Shown here: piece after piece, positions 8,701 to 16,863 of the stretch
How the letters are laid out: each line of letters begins with the position of its first letter
Position numbering within the stretch: the stretch's first letter is position 1
IMG/VR virus record: IMGVR_UViG_3300024946_000007
Span: 1 to 26,577 of that record
From: a virus
DNA: 26,577 nt
Direction: 5' to 3' (one strand)
Notes under the pieces: generated by a model
Seen by the model: the letters and a program-made list of their open reading frames with translations, nothing else
What the model was told of the DNA's origin: nothing
Database searches by the model: none
Made by a program: the position numbers and the translations under genes

Positions 8701-11700
8701 GCCACAAACGAGGAAAGAGAAACTGCTACAGAGGCTCGCGTCATTAACACCGAGCGCGAGAATGGCGATACTGGAAGCGGCGAAAGAAGTACAACAACAA
8801 CGCAAACTAACGCCAGTCAGCAAGCGGAAGTAACAGACAGTAAAACCGACCTACTAGGCGACAATACTACCGCCAAACAAGCCGTTGCTGATGCCGAGCG
8901 TGCAAAAGACGCTAAGCGCAATTCAGGCAATGACAATCAAGATACATTCACTCTAACTGGTTCAAACAGTGAAGCAGATCAGGCCGCAGCAGCCGGGGCG
9001 CAAGATTTGTTCTCAGCGCCAATCAAGCAACAGTCAAATACAGAAGCTAGCACTGGCGAGGATGTTGCAGAAAATACAGCCAATCAATCAAGCAACGGTC
9101 AAGCAAATGACGAAGTAGCCAAAGCCGCAGAAGCGCTCACCGCCGCAGGCGTTAAAGGCAAGGAAAAGCTAGACACCATTAAAGATGTGCGCGAAGGTAA
9201 AGTCACGGCTGATGAGGTGGCTGATGCTTATGGTGCCCCAAACGAAGCGGCAGAAGAGGATGTGGCAGATCAAGCGCCAGTAGGCCGCATTGATGACTTC
9301 GGCGAGAAGCTAGAAGGCGCTAAAAAAGACCTTTGGAAAAACTATCAGAAAGCCATGGGCGATGAATTGCCTGCTGATGCCAAAGACATTACTTTATCTA
9401 AACACTTTCCTGAACCTGACTACGATAACCTAATTGCTAGTGGCATGGATATTAAAGCCATTGCTGCAATCAAAGCGATGCGAGATGAAATTCCTAGCAA
9501 ACCTAAAATGCCAAGCAAGGTACGTAGATGGGTAAGTGAGCTTACTGCTTTGCGCGAGTTTTCAAATGGACTAATCAACGGAAGCAAAAGCATTGATGAT
9601 GTATTAGGTATATTAAGCGCGAGCAATGTAAATAATAAATTTGCCGACAGAATCAATCTGTATGGTGAAATTGGGTATCCAGCGTTTAAGTCTGCCAAAG
9701 GCTACAAAATTACTGGTGGATGGACTTCATTTGATAAAGGCGTTGCAGAAGCAGGCAAGAAAACTGCGCTAGAGTTTCCAAATGGCAAGCGTGAATATTT
9801 CAATGACCGACAAAGTGCCGTAGATGCATTACGCATTAAGCTTGAAGTTGCACCAGAAGGTACAGAACGTAAAACGAAATTGGACGTTTATCGAGTTACC
9901 GCCACTGGCGATTTAGTCATTGGTAAAAAGGTCGCATCAAATAAATATATTGACCTTAAAGGTGGGTTTAAATCACCTAAAGAGGCGTTCCAATATTATG
10001 CAGACAATGAGGCTGAGTTGTTGCAGTTGCTTGAGCAACGTAAAAACGTGCGCCCAGAGCGCAGAAGTACAAACAACCCTCGCGTTGGAATTGACTATCG
10101 CTTAGGACAAGATGTAACACCTGAGAAGTTTGCCGCAGAGTTTGGCTTTAGAGGGGTACAGTTTGGTAACTATGTAGAGCAATCACGCCGACCAAGAGAT
10201 TTAAACAATGCTTATGACGCATTGCTTGATCTTGCGAACATTATTGGCGTACCGCCTCGCGCTATCTCATTAAACGGCACTTTAGGCTTGGCTTTTGGTG
10301 CGCGTGGCAAAGGTGGGAAAAATCCAGCAGCAGCGCATTTTGAACGTGGTGAAGTGGTGATTAACCTCACTAAAGTGAATGGGTTTGGTAGCTTGGGCCA
10401 TGAGTGGTTTCATGCCATGGACAATTACTTTTCAAAAGCCCGTGGTGACAATGAATACCTAACACAGAAGCCACAACAAAAGCGTACATACAAAGCAGGG
10501 CAGGGCTTTGAGCTGGATGAATCTATCAGGCCAGAAGTGCTAAGTGCATTTAAGAATCTGATGGATGCTATTCGCAAATCAGACTATTACACACGCTCAT
10601 CTAAAATTGACAATACGCGCACCAATGATTATTGGAGTACCGCAGAAGAGTTGGCTGCGAGAGCGTTTGAAGCATATTTAATTGCTAAGTCTAAAGACGC
10701 TGGAAGATCTAATGACTATTTAGCCAACATTGAAGATGAGGACGTTTACGAGATTGCTAACCAAGCAGCTAAAGATTTTGGCGCATTTGAAGATCCATAC
10801 CCATATCCAACAAGAGCAGAGCAAGCGGAAATAAATCCATTGTTCGATGCGTTGTTTGGCGAGTTAAAAACCAAAGAAACCGACAGTGGCAACGTGGTGA
10901 TGTTTAGCCGTAGTAATGCCACCCCATACCGTGGCATGGACAAAGAAAAAGCACAATCAATTATTGATGAGTTGCAGAAGTCACACAAAGGCATACCTAA
11001 GGTAAAGTTAGTTGACCATCATTCTAAACTGCCAATTCCTTCAAGCATTATTGAGGAAATTAACGGAAGCGAACAACTACTCATTGAGCGCTTAGAGTTG
11101 GTCACTCAGTTACCTAGCGAACAAAACATTCAGGCCGCATTGAGCGTAAGAATCAATGACGTGGAAGGCCTATATTCAAATGGTGAAATATGGATTAATA
11201 CCAATGCCATTAACAGTGAGGAGCGCTTAAGAGAAGTGTTTGCGCATGAAGCAATCGGGCATATGTCGGTTGAGAGCATGCTGAATGAAGTTGATAAAAC
11301 TTTATTCCCTAAATTGCTAACGCAAGTTAAAACATTAAATAAAGCAGGCAATAAGTACATTCGCGGCATTTGGGATGATGTTAAACAATCGCAGCCGGAT
11401 ATTGACGATACCGCAATGGCTGGTGAAGTTTTAGCTTTTATCGCTGAGCGTGGCGACCAAGATGTTGAAATGTCACCTGTTGTTAGGTCAATATGGCAGC
11501 GCTTAATTGATGGCATCAAGGCATTCGCAAAACTGGTATTCAATGTTGAGATGACTGATGTTGATGTTAGAGATATTGTTTCAATGGCTTCACGCTATGC
11601 TAAGGGCGAGGATGTTGTTAGCCTTATCTCAAGCAATAATATGTATTACAGCCGCAACAACCGCGTACCATCAAAAGCAGAAGGCGACACATTCCTAACC

Positions 11701-14700
11701 GCTGCGCTTGAGTTCACTGCTAGAAACGAAGATTTCTTTGAGAACGCCCCATCTGATGCAAAAGATATAGCTGATATTGCCAGCGATATGAACACGCAAT
11801 TCCGTGTTGAACCATTTGGTAAGTCACAAACAAAACTAGATGGCGCTGATACCGCTTGGGAGGTGTTTTTACCAAACGCTAAATATCGCTCAGCCGTTAT
11901 CTATGAAAAGGGCAATGAGGTTTGGATTAACGTATCTCGCTTACGTTCAGGCGCAGATATTGGTAGCCGTATTTATTCACTGGCCGCAGCTTATGCATAC
12001 AACAATGACAAGGTGTTTATTGGTGATCCGCTTGGTTTAACCGCCAAGGCTTTCTACCGCCGTGCAGAGAATATGCTGTCTAGTGCATTGAAGTACGGAA
12101 CTACTAAGCACATTGCGCCTCATGTGGCTCAAACAGACCCAGATTTGTACTATTCATTCGATGAAAAAACAAAAGAATTTGGCGAATCAGTGCGTAAAAT
12201 CAACTGGAAAACAGGTGACGATGCACACAACATTAAAGAACTGATTTATACTGTTTATCACGGTGCAATTACTAATTTACCAGAACTTAAAAATGTCATC
12301 TTTGACCCAACAACACAAGACTTTACAACCATCAATGGTGAGCAATTCACCAATGATGATTTTGAGCGCGTGTTATCCGACTATTACGCCAGAACAGATG
12401 GCGACAGTGGATCACGAATTGTTGATGGAAGTTCACAAGATGCTACCGTCAACGCCACTGAAACGAGCAATCCTTATCGCGCAGGAATCCGCACGGCAAA
12501 GAGAGCAGCTTTCTACAATACCTTTCTACGCGAAAAGAGCCGCGAAAGAAGGAGTGAAATACTGGGCACGTATGTGCGCGAGTTACAGAATCGCGGACTG
12601 GCAGACAGCTTAAGAGGCACGTTCTACTCACGCAGCACGCCTCAAACTGAAACACCACAATTCAAAGCATGGTTCGGCAACAACGGCGACTTCAACCCTA
12701 CTAATCCTGATATTCGTTTTAGTCGCACTTCATCGCAAGGCAATTTAAACAACGAAATACCAGCCGAAACCACAGCGCAAAAGATTCAACGTATAGGCCA
12801 AGATAAGTTTAACCGTTTTAAAGTTTTGCAAGATTTTCTAGTTGAAAAAGGCTTGGAATTAGACGAAGCCGCAGACGTTTACTTAGCGGAAACGCTCATG
12901 AGTGGGCGTATATCTACCCGTAAAGAGGACTTTAGAGAAGGCCAAGTAGAGCCGTTAATCAAGCGCACACAAGCGGCTGATTTAAGCATGGAACAAATAG
13001 GCGATTTTCTAAAAGCGCAACATGCGCCAGAGGCAAACAAACGCGCTAGACAGTTGCAGAACAGAGAAGATGCAACTGCATTTGGCGTAAGCGATGCAGA
13101 AGCGCAAGACGCAATGGACGCTTTTAAAGAGTTGCCAAACTTTGTGGAATTGAAAAGCATCGCTAACGATTGGCGCAAAATTACCGAGCAAACTAAAAAA
13201 ATAAAAATCGATTCTGGGTTATTGACTCCCGAACTGGTGGCGGCTTGGGAAAGCGCTTATGAAATGTATGTGCCAGTTAAGGGCGGTGACGATGCTGGCA
13301 CGACCACCGGCACTGGACAAGGCTTAAATGTTCGTGTTAGAAACAAACAACGTCTAGGCCATGGGTTGCGCGATGAAGCGATTATTGAAAATATTTTGCG
13401 CGATCACGAATCAGCTATTACATTGGACGAAAAAAACCGTGTAGGAAAAGCATTAATTCGCTTTGCATTAGCGGCCAAAAACGATGACATTATCACGATT
13501 GATAAGCCCGTTAAGCGCCAAGTATTAAAGCAAGGAGAAACAGCTTATGTGGTGGCTAATAAAGGTATTGATACCGCCACATTCGCCACGCGAAAAGAAG
13601 CCGAGCTGTACATTCAATCACAAGTAGCGTTTGGCCAAACTAAATCAAACTTTAGCGTTGATCAAACAAAAGACCCTGTGCGCGTGATGTTACAAGCGTC
13701 ACCACAATTAGCTGATAACGAAGTGACGGTTTACGTGGGGGGGCATGCGATACGCTTGCAAATTAATGACGAGATTGCAGCGCGTGAATATAAAAACATG
13801 GGCGTTGAGCATTTGAATGCCATATTTTCGGCAGGCCGTGAAGTGAATAACTGGCTATCAAAAGCCTATACTGGTTACAGCCCAGACTTTATTTTTACCA
13901 ACCCGATTCGTGACTCGATTCAAGGCGCGATTACATTAACAGGCAATTTAGGTGGCGTAACTACTGCAAAAATATTTGCTAACTATCCAACGGCTGTTAA
14001 AGAGTTGGTTAAGCACTTTAAAAATAAAGGTTCATCTGCTTTAGTTAATGAATATCGAGCACAAGGCGGCTCTACAGGTGGCGCATATCTAAGTGATTTA
14101 GAGCGTATAGGCAATGATATTCAATCTAGCTACAATGAGTATCAAGGGGCTTTAGCGACTTATAAATCGGTTTATGAGAAAAATATTGCTAACGGTAAAA
14201 GTGCAAAAGCAGCACATACAATGGCGAGTTTAAAAGCGGGTTCAGCAGGCTTTAAAAAGATACCGATTATTGGGCACTTTTTGAAACTGATGGAAAGTAT
14301 TAACGCCATTACTGAAAACGCTTTACGTGTAGCGACTTATAAAACATTAACCGAAAACGGCATAAGCAAGGGCAGGTCTGCGGCACAAGCAAAAAACTTG
14401 ATGAACTTCAACCGTAAAGGTGAGCAATCAAACGCAGCAGGTGCGCTCTACCTGTTCTTTAATCCAGCCGTACAAGGCACTAAGTTAATTCAAGAAGCAT
14501 TAATGGAATCACCATACAAACGCCAAGCTCAAGCGCTTGCTGGCGGCATGACGGCTATGGCCTTCACAATGGCAATGATGGCGCTGAATGGCGATGATGA
14601 AGATAAAGATAAGTGGAATAAAACGCCAGACTATATCAAGGACGGTAACATTGTGTTTGATATGTTCGGCACGCAATTTACATTGACGCTGCCTTATGGC

Positions 14701-15543
14701 TACCGTGTATTTTGGTCTTTAGGTAATGTCATGGCAGATGCTACGCAAGATGGCGCTAACTATGGCAAGCTTGGCAATCGTGTTGCATCTAGTTTGTTTG
14801 CAAACTTCTCGCCAGTTGGGAACCCAATGGAAGGCGAAAATGGTTTATTCCAGCTACTGCCAACATTACCAAAGATGGCGTTAGCACCAGGCGTAAATGA
14901 GGATAGCTTTGGTCGACCAATAACACCTAAAAAATGGAACCCTGCCACGCCAGATTCACAGTTAATGAATCGAGGTACGCAGGGTAGTTTATATGATGGC
15001 GTATCTGAAAAGCTTAATAGCTTTACAGGTGGCAGTAATTTTAAATCTGGAGTGGTGGACGTATCGCCAGAAACATTAAAATTCTGGGTTAAATCTCTAA
15101 CGGGTGGCGCGGGGCAGTTCGCTTTTGATTCTGCAAATATCGTTAAACAGGGGGCGCAAGGGGTATCTCCGCAGAACCTTAAAGACATTCCAATAGCACG
15201 TAAGTTTGCACGCGAAACAGGCGTAACAGATTCACGTTCCGCTTTCTGGGAAAGAAAAAATGAAGCAGATATGGCTGCAGATCAATTAGCTTTGGCAAAA
15301 AAAGCACACGATACAGCGGCTATTGCTGATTTTATAAATGAAAATGGCATGCTGATTAAAATGTCAAAAATGTCTGATAGGATGTTGAAAATGGCTAACG
15401 GTAAGCGTGATGCTATTGGCGCTATCAAGCTTAATGAAAACTTAACGCTTAGTGAAAAAATTAAAATGATTAATGAGCTTGAAGATGAAGAGAAAAAAAT
15501 TTACGATAAATACATCAATATATTTGATAAGCAATCAAATTAA
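5701..15543 (+). CDS. Giant polyvalent virion protein (3280 residues)
   Basis: One uninterrupted frame of 9843 bases. Segments in order: 1-30 with YRGKSITFPGGMSEAEI, a start common to phage internal virion proteins; 275-305, 370-385 and 453-477 Gly/Ala-rich hydrophobic segments; 555-700 low-complexity linker; about 700-840 a ParB-like region with D804-G-H-H-Q-W809; about 855-975 another conserved region; 1000-1130 linker; about 1196-1460 a region with RIDDFGEKLEGAKKDLW; about 1462-1707 an LPD1-like zincin with H1567-E-W-F-H1571; about 1740-1975 a second zincin-like region with H1849-E-A-I-G-H1854; 1985-2306 a conserved unknown domain; 2314-2342 remnant of an ART-type module; 2360-2570 helical; 2690-3030 an LPD38-like C-terminal region with N-F-N-R-K-G-E near 2902-2908. 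Such proteins are thought to enter the cell with the DNA and counter host defences. The start has a weak ribosome site; the N-terminal motif supports it. Confidence 0.9.
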   Translation: MANVVYRGKSITFPGGMSEAEISQAMPSIADQIDADFAQAPQPESPKPQSFLSQVKDDIVKAITPNSKYKSVVDGMDGKVIDDRRAIERKGAPVTDQTFNKVKSSYENATPQKRAELSNRKDWLGNVASEVDKQYQEIKEDGIGDNRKEAKINKVMKNSNADFNTAKNMVEQGEDGNDIATIANGLPQREVVDYALDTVRAVAKIAPTTGKMATDILGLGTNYIPVVGDMIMSMGEGFDDAIKYQTDKQSPELRQKSIELQNIVKNGTGIQLTEFLTANPSVLSDVAIPSLGFMLASGGVGAGVTKLASEKAAANLTAKYAGRNAESIKTLAARYGREKGTQAAIAMNVGVNAGGAFSEAEGDARTKYTAAAIAGITTLLGNKITKGGAEGVIARGNSGVSSSVNRLANAAKTAGKESLQEYVEGGGQGLGVQTGEYAFGNREEIDFGQINRQGLLEAAAAGVPGAVVGALQGAGSFKQVTSNVRVDGNTQGDIDAETLQVEFDAKQAEADTALANITNPDASIDDAIALAEKAIDIPVPQTGLLNSISDDALLAEVQSATEAIPASDILGDENVSDTTNATTELANETITGSSDNIQGSLGDLPNQLAGRSDTGPIDNSTEASAQGSGSDQLNGNGIQGNDAIAILNGEDAVSRPFAQATDDFLPKMRSMTTDAKVISQIDEELKLRGITNVDSVNTTAERVDEKVKGVHVGEKINKEWTAFSPESGTLNIPRSEMPQVKAEHRGAMVNFLNARGVDHTQETVPASSLKPTQQEFSEAKVKKASKYAGGDRSILVSSDNHVLDGHHQWLSKLNKGGDVDVIRLNAPIAQLLDDVKEFPSSTVESGATTSKVQKPKSPKQYKPKTLLATLRDIGGIKLSEKQDVTGEVKGFAPGGYNQVFKQASNRSLKGLIESGDLVDYLPYNMRLESNGANDDAFDSTEAYDYLSEKIRNGESVLPYAVVEEAQANQYYQDAGATAESDVQEAAELLTEDEINEQLRQATNEERETATEARVINTERENGDTGSGERSTTTTQTNASQQAEVTDSKTDLLGDNTTAKQAVADAERAKDAKRNSGNDNQDTFTLTGSNSEADQAAAAGAQDLFSAPIKQQSNTEASTGEDVAENTANQSSNGQANDEVAKAAEALTAAGVKGKEKLDTIKDVREGKVTADEVADAYGAPNEAAEEDVADQAPVGRIDDFGEKLEGAKKDLWKNYQKAMGDELPADAKDITLSKHFPEPDYDNLIASGMDIKAIAAIKAMRDEIPSKPKMPSKVRRWVSELTALREFSNGLINGSKSIDDVLGILSASNVNNKFADRINLYGEIGYPAFKSAKGYKITGGWTSFDKGVAEAGKKTALEFPNGKREYFNDRQSAVDALRIKLEVAPEGTERKTKLDVYRVTATGDLVIGKKVASNKYIDLKGGFKSPKEAFQYYADNEAELLQLLEQRKNVRPERRSTNNPRVGIDYRLGQDVTPEKFAAEFGFRGVQFGNYVEQSRRPRDLNNAYDALLDLANIIGVPPRAISLNGTLGLAFGARGKGGKNPAAAHFERGEVVINLTKVNGFGSLGHEWFHAMDNYFSKARGDNEYLTQKPQQKRTYKAGQGFELDESIRPEVLSAFKNLMDAIRKSDYYTRSSKIDNTRTNDYWSTAEELAARAFEAYLIAKSKDAGRSNDYLANIEDEDVYEIANQAAKDFGAFEDPYPYPTRAEQAEINPLFDALFGELKTKETDSGNVVMFSRSNATPYRGMDKEKAQSIIDELQKSHKGIPKVKLVDHHSKLPIPSSIIEEINGSEQLLIERLELVTQLPSEQNIQAALSVRINDVEGLYSNGEIWINTNAINSEERLREVFAHEAIGHMSVESMLNEVDKTLFPKLLTQVKTLNKAGNKYIRGIWDDVKQSQPDIDDTAMAGEVLAFIAERGDQDVEMSPVVRSIWQRLIDGIKAFAKLVFNVEMTDVDVRDIVSMASRYAKGEDVVSLISSNNMYYSRNNRVPSKAEGDTFLTAALEFTARNEDFFENAPSDAKDIADIASDMNTQFRVEPFGKSQTKLDGADTAWEVFLPNAKYRSAVIYEKGNEVWINVSRLRSGADIGSRIYSLAAAYAYNNDKVFIGDPLGLTAKAFYRRAENMLSSALKYGTTKHIAPHVAQTDPDLYYSFDEKTKEFGESVRKINWKTGDDAHNIKELIYTVYHGAITNLPELKNVIFDPTTQDFTTINGEQFTNDDFERVLSDYYARTDGDSGSRIVDGSSQDATVNATETSNPYRAGIRTAKRAAFYNTFLREKSRERRSEILGTYVRELQNRGLADSLRGTFYSRSTPQTETPQFKAWFGNNGDFNPTNPDIRFSRTSSQGNLNNEIPAETTAQKIQRIGQDKFNRFKVLQDFLVEKGLELDEAADVYLAETLMSGRISTRKEDFREGQVEPLIKRTQAADLSMEQIGDFLKAQHAPEANKRARQLQNREDATAFGVSDAEAQDAMDAFKELPNFVELKSIANDWRKITEQTKKIKIDSGLLTPELVAAWESAYEMYVPVKGGDDAGTTTGTGQGLNVRVRNKQRLGHGLRDEAIIENILRDHESAITLDEKNRVGKALIRFALAAKNDDIITIDKPVKRQVLKQGETAYVVANKGIDTATFATRKEAELYIQSQVAFGQTKSNFSVDQTKDPVRVMLQASPQLADNEVTVYVGGHAIRLQINDEIAAREYKNMGVEHLNAIFSAGREVNNWLSKAYTGYSPDFIFTNPIRDSIQGAITLTGNLGGVTTAKIFANYPTAVKELVKHFKNKGSSALVNEYRAQGGSTGGAYLSDLERIGNDIQSSYNEYQGALATYKSVYEKNIANGKSAKAAHTMASLKAGSAGFKKIPIIGHFLKLMESINAITENALRVATYKTLTENGISKGRSAAQAKNLMNFNRKGEQSNAAGALYLFFNPAVQGTKLIQEALMESPYKRQAQALAGGMTAMAFTMAMMALNGDDEDKDKWNKTPDYIKDGNIVFDMFGTQFTLTLPYGYRVFWSLGNVMADATQDGANYGKLGNRVASSLFANFSPVGNPMEGENGLFQLLPTLPKMALAPGVNEDSFGRPITPKKWNPATPDSQLMNRGTQGSLYDGVSEKLNSFTGGSNFKSGVVDVSPETLKFWVKSLTGGAGQFAFDSANIVKQGAQGVSPQNLKDIPIARKFARETGVTDSRSAFWERKNEADMAADQLALAKKAHDTAAIADFINENGMLIKMSKMSDRMLKMANGKRDAIGAIKLNENLTLSEKIKMINELEDEEKKIYDKYINIFDKQSN

Positions 15544-15562
15544 TTAGTGGTAAACTTTAATC

Positions 15563-15673
15563 ATGAAAACTAAATGGGAAATTTGGAAAATAATAGAGCA
15601 TTGGCTTGTTATTTTTTTGTTCTTGTTATTCACAGTAGGCGCTTATATTTGGCATCGAATTGACATGATGTAG
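15563..15673 (+). CDS. 36-residue single-helix membrane protein
   Basis: ATG 15563 to TAG 15671 encodes a peptide starting MKTKWEIWKII, with one long hydrophobic helix (about residues 14-30) and a short basic end. It lies 19 bases after the giant gene and before a hairpin. The ribosome site is weak, so coding status rests on position and the clear membrane helix with a Lys-rich N-terminus. Function unknown; small membrane proteins at this spot could be regulators of lysis or exclusion. Confidence 0.45.
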   Translation: MKTKWEIWKIIEHWLVIFLFLLFTVGAYIWHRIDMM

Positions 15674-15678
15674 TATGC

Positions 15679-15713
15679 GCTATGCAAAAGAGTTTGCGGC
15701 TCAATTGCATAGC
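15679..15713. other. Inverted repeat (9-bp stem) before the HNH gene
   Basis: GCTATGCAA (15679-15687) and TTGCATAGC (15705-15713) are perfectly complementary; within the 17-base loop GAG and CTC can extend the pairing. No T-run follows, so it is more likely an RNA-stability or protein-binding site than a terminator. It is 30 bases upstream of the endonuclease start. Confidence 0.55.
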
Positions 15714-15743
15714 TAACCACCATTAACCTGTTGAGAGGCAATC

Positions 15744-16475
15744 ATGGCTGAAATAGATATTACCAGATTTTCAAATCACATAGACCCTGACACTGTTCAA
15801 CGCTTTATTAAATACATTCACGTAGATTCAAATACAAACGCTTGGCTTTGGAAGGGTGGAAAAACTGGCAATGGATATGGTGGATTTTGGTATAAAGGCA
15901 AAACTGTATCTGCACACAGATTTGCATACGAACTTATCAATGGGCCTATAGATGGCGAATTGCATGTTTGCCATAAGCATGAAGAACTTGGACGACATAA
16001 CATAAATCCAGATCACCTTTTCTTGGGTGATAGCGCAGCAAATATGCATGATGCGTCTGTTAAAGGCAGATTGCCAGACGGCGTTAAAAATATAAATGCC
16101 AAGCTTACAGAAAAACAAGTTACTGAAATTAGAAATTTAAAATTGACTAACAGAGAGCTTTCGTCAATGTATGGAGTTTCAAAAGTAAAAATAAGCCATA
16201 TAAAACGTAACCAGTCATGGCAAAAGCTTGGCAATGTCCAGCCAGTAACTATTCATTCGCTAAGAAACAAAACTGGATATAGAGGAGTTAGGATAAATGA
16301 TAATCCTAAAATGAGAACATTGACTTATAGAGCGGCAATCACTATCACCAAAAACGGCATTAAGAATGTGATTGATTTAGGTAGCTACAAAGACCCGATT
16401 CAAGCCGCCAAAGCTTTTGATGAAGCCGCAATACTTTACAGAGGTAAAGACGCAAAAACTAATTTTAGTTACTAG
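15744..16475 (+). CDS. HNH-AP2 homing-endonuclease-like protein
   Basis: A 243-residue protein of three parts. Residues 33-105 are an HNH_3-type nuclease: W-L-W, G-Y-G-G-F, A-H58-R-F-A-Y-E, V-C76-H77-K and N88-P-D-H91-L. Residues 118-160 look like a helix-turn-helix with N-R-E-L-S-S-M-Y-G-V-S. Residues 177-241 are an AP2 DNA-binding domain (G-Y-R-G-V, then A-A-K-A-F-D-E-A-A and N-F). This is the usual build of free-standing phage homing endonucleases, which nick or cut DNA and spread with their flanks. GAGAGG stands six bases before ATG. The second Cys pair of some HNH_3 proteins is absent. It sits alone between the late genes and attP, a typical place for a selfish insertion. Confidence 0.9.
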   Translation: MAEIDITRFSNHIDPDTVQRFIKYIHVDSNTNAWLWKGGKTGNGYGGFWYKGKTVSAHRFAYELINGPIDGELHVCHKHEELGRHNINPDHLFLGDSAANMHDASVKGRLPDGVKNINAKLTEKQVTEIRNLKLTNRELSSMYGVSKVKISHIKRNQSWQKLGNVQPVTIHSLRNKTGYRGVRINDNPKMRTLTYRAAITITKNGIKNVIDLGSYKDPIQAAKAFDEAAILYRGKDAKTNFSY

Positions 16476-16660
16476 CGCAAGCATGCACCAAAGAGAAAAC
16501 ACAATCACTTTATCCATGCGATATAATAATCTCATTGGTTGAGTGTGTGTATTTATTTGCATAAAAATGGTTTATAGTTAATTCATAGGTTAATTTATGG
16601 CGAAATAAAGCGCTTTAAAATAATCGAGGTGCTCGAAGTTGCACTCGTACCATTAATTTT
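16476..16660. other. Non-coding stretch left of the attachment core
   Basis: No convincing gene here. It is AT-rich, has a 12-bp palindrome TAAAGCGCTTTA (16606-16617) and a small bulged hairpin around 16626-16646. It probably forms part of the left arm of the attachment region. Confidence 0.4.
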
Positions 16661-16661
16661 A

Positions 16662-16684
16662 TTCTAACAATTAATCTAACTACT
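16662..16684 (+). repeat. Left-arm copies of TCTAAC(TACT), possible integrase arm site
   Basis: TCTAACTACT occurs at 16675-16684, preceded by a partial copy TTCTAAC at 16662-16668. The same decamer recurs at 16886-16895 and 17424-17433. Same-orientation short repeats on both sides of an attachment core are typical of arm-type sites of tyrosine integrases. Confidence 0.4.
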
Positions 16685-16720
16685 ACCTCTGTAAGAACTA
16701 CCAAATAAGGATGTACGTTT

Positions 16721-16736
16721 CTCTCCTTTCGCACCA
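16721..16736 (+). other. attP: Probable attP core: copy of a tRNA-Leu 3' end
   Basis: CTCTCCTTTCGCACCA parses exactly as the 3' end of a tRNA: five bases of T-stem (CTCTC), seven of acceptor stem (CTTTCGC), discriminator A and CCA. The matching tRNA would begin GCGAAAG, the style of bacterial tRNA-Leu genes. The bases before it do not form a T-loop or tRNA body, so this is only the end. It lies 161 bases before the integrase start with a repeat on each side. No host sequence was available to confirm identity. Confidence 0.65.
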
Positions 16737-16760
16737 AATTTGAGTTGTAAAAGCACCATG

Positions 16761-16806
16761 AAACCCCGTGTTTATTGGCTTATAAGCTAAATATCACGGG
16801 GTTTTT
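16761..16806 (+). terminator. Strong hairpin terminator between attP core and integrase
   Basis: AAACCCCGTG (16761-16770) pairs perfectly with CACGGGGTTT (16795-16804); the loop holds a second palindrome GCTTATAAGC (16778-16787). A T-rich run follows on the right and the A-run on the left gives some leftward activity. It would stop late transcription before the integrase. Confidence 0.8.
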
Positions 16807-16824
16807 GTTTATGGGTATATGTGG

Positions 16825-16863
16825 TTGATTCTGGTTGATTCTGGGGATATAAAGATATATATT
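16825..16863 (+). promoter_or_regulatory. Doubled integrase promoter on a tandem 10-bp repeat
   Basis: TGGTTGATTC is repeated directly (16822-16831 and 16832-16841). Each copy supplies a -35-like TTGATT: 16825-16830 pairs with TATAAA at 16848-16853, and 16835-16840 pairs with TATATT at 16858-16863, both with 17-base spacers. Two overlapping sigma-70 promoters shifted by ten bases would drive the integrase. Confidence 0.6.

Noticed and set aside
16631-16640. GCTCGAAGTT shared with 21158-21167 as a functional repeat
   Set aside because: A single shared decamer is expected by chance many times in a window of this size, and the surrounding sequence does not match.
16690-16736. A complete tRNA gene
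   Set aside because: Only the last 16 bases follow tRNA geometry; no T-loop, anticodon arm or D-arm could be built upstream.
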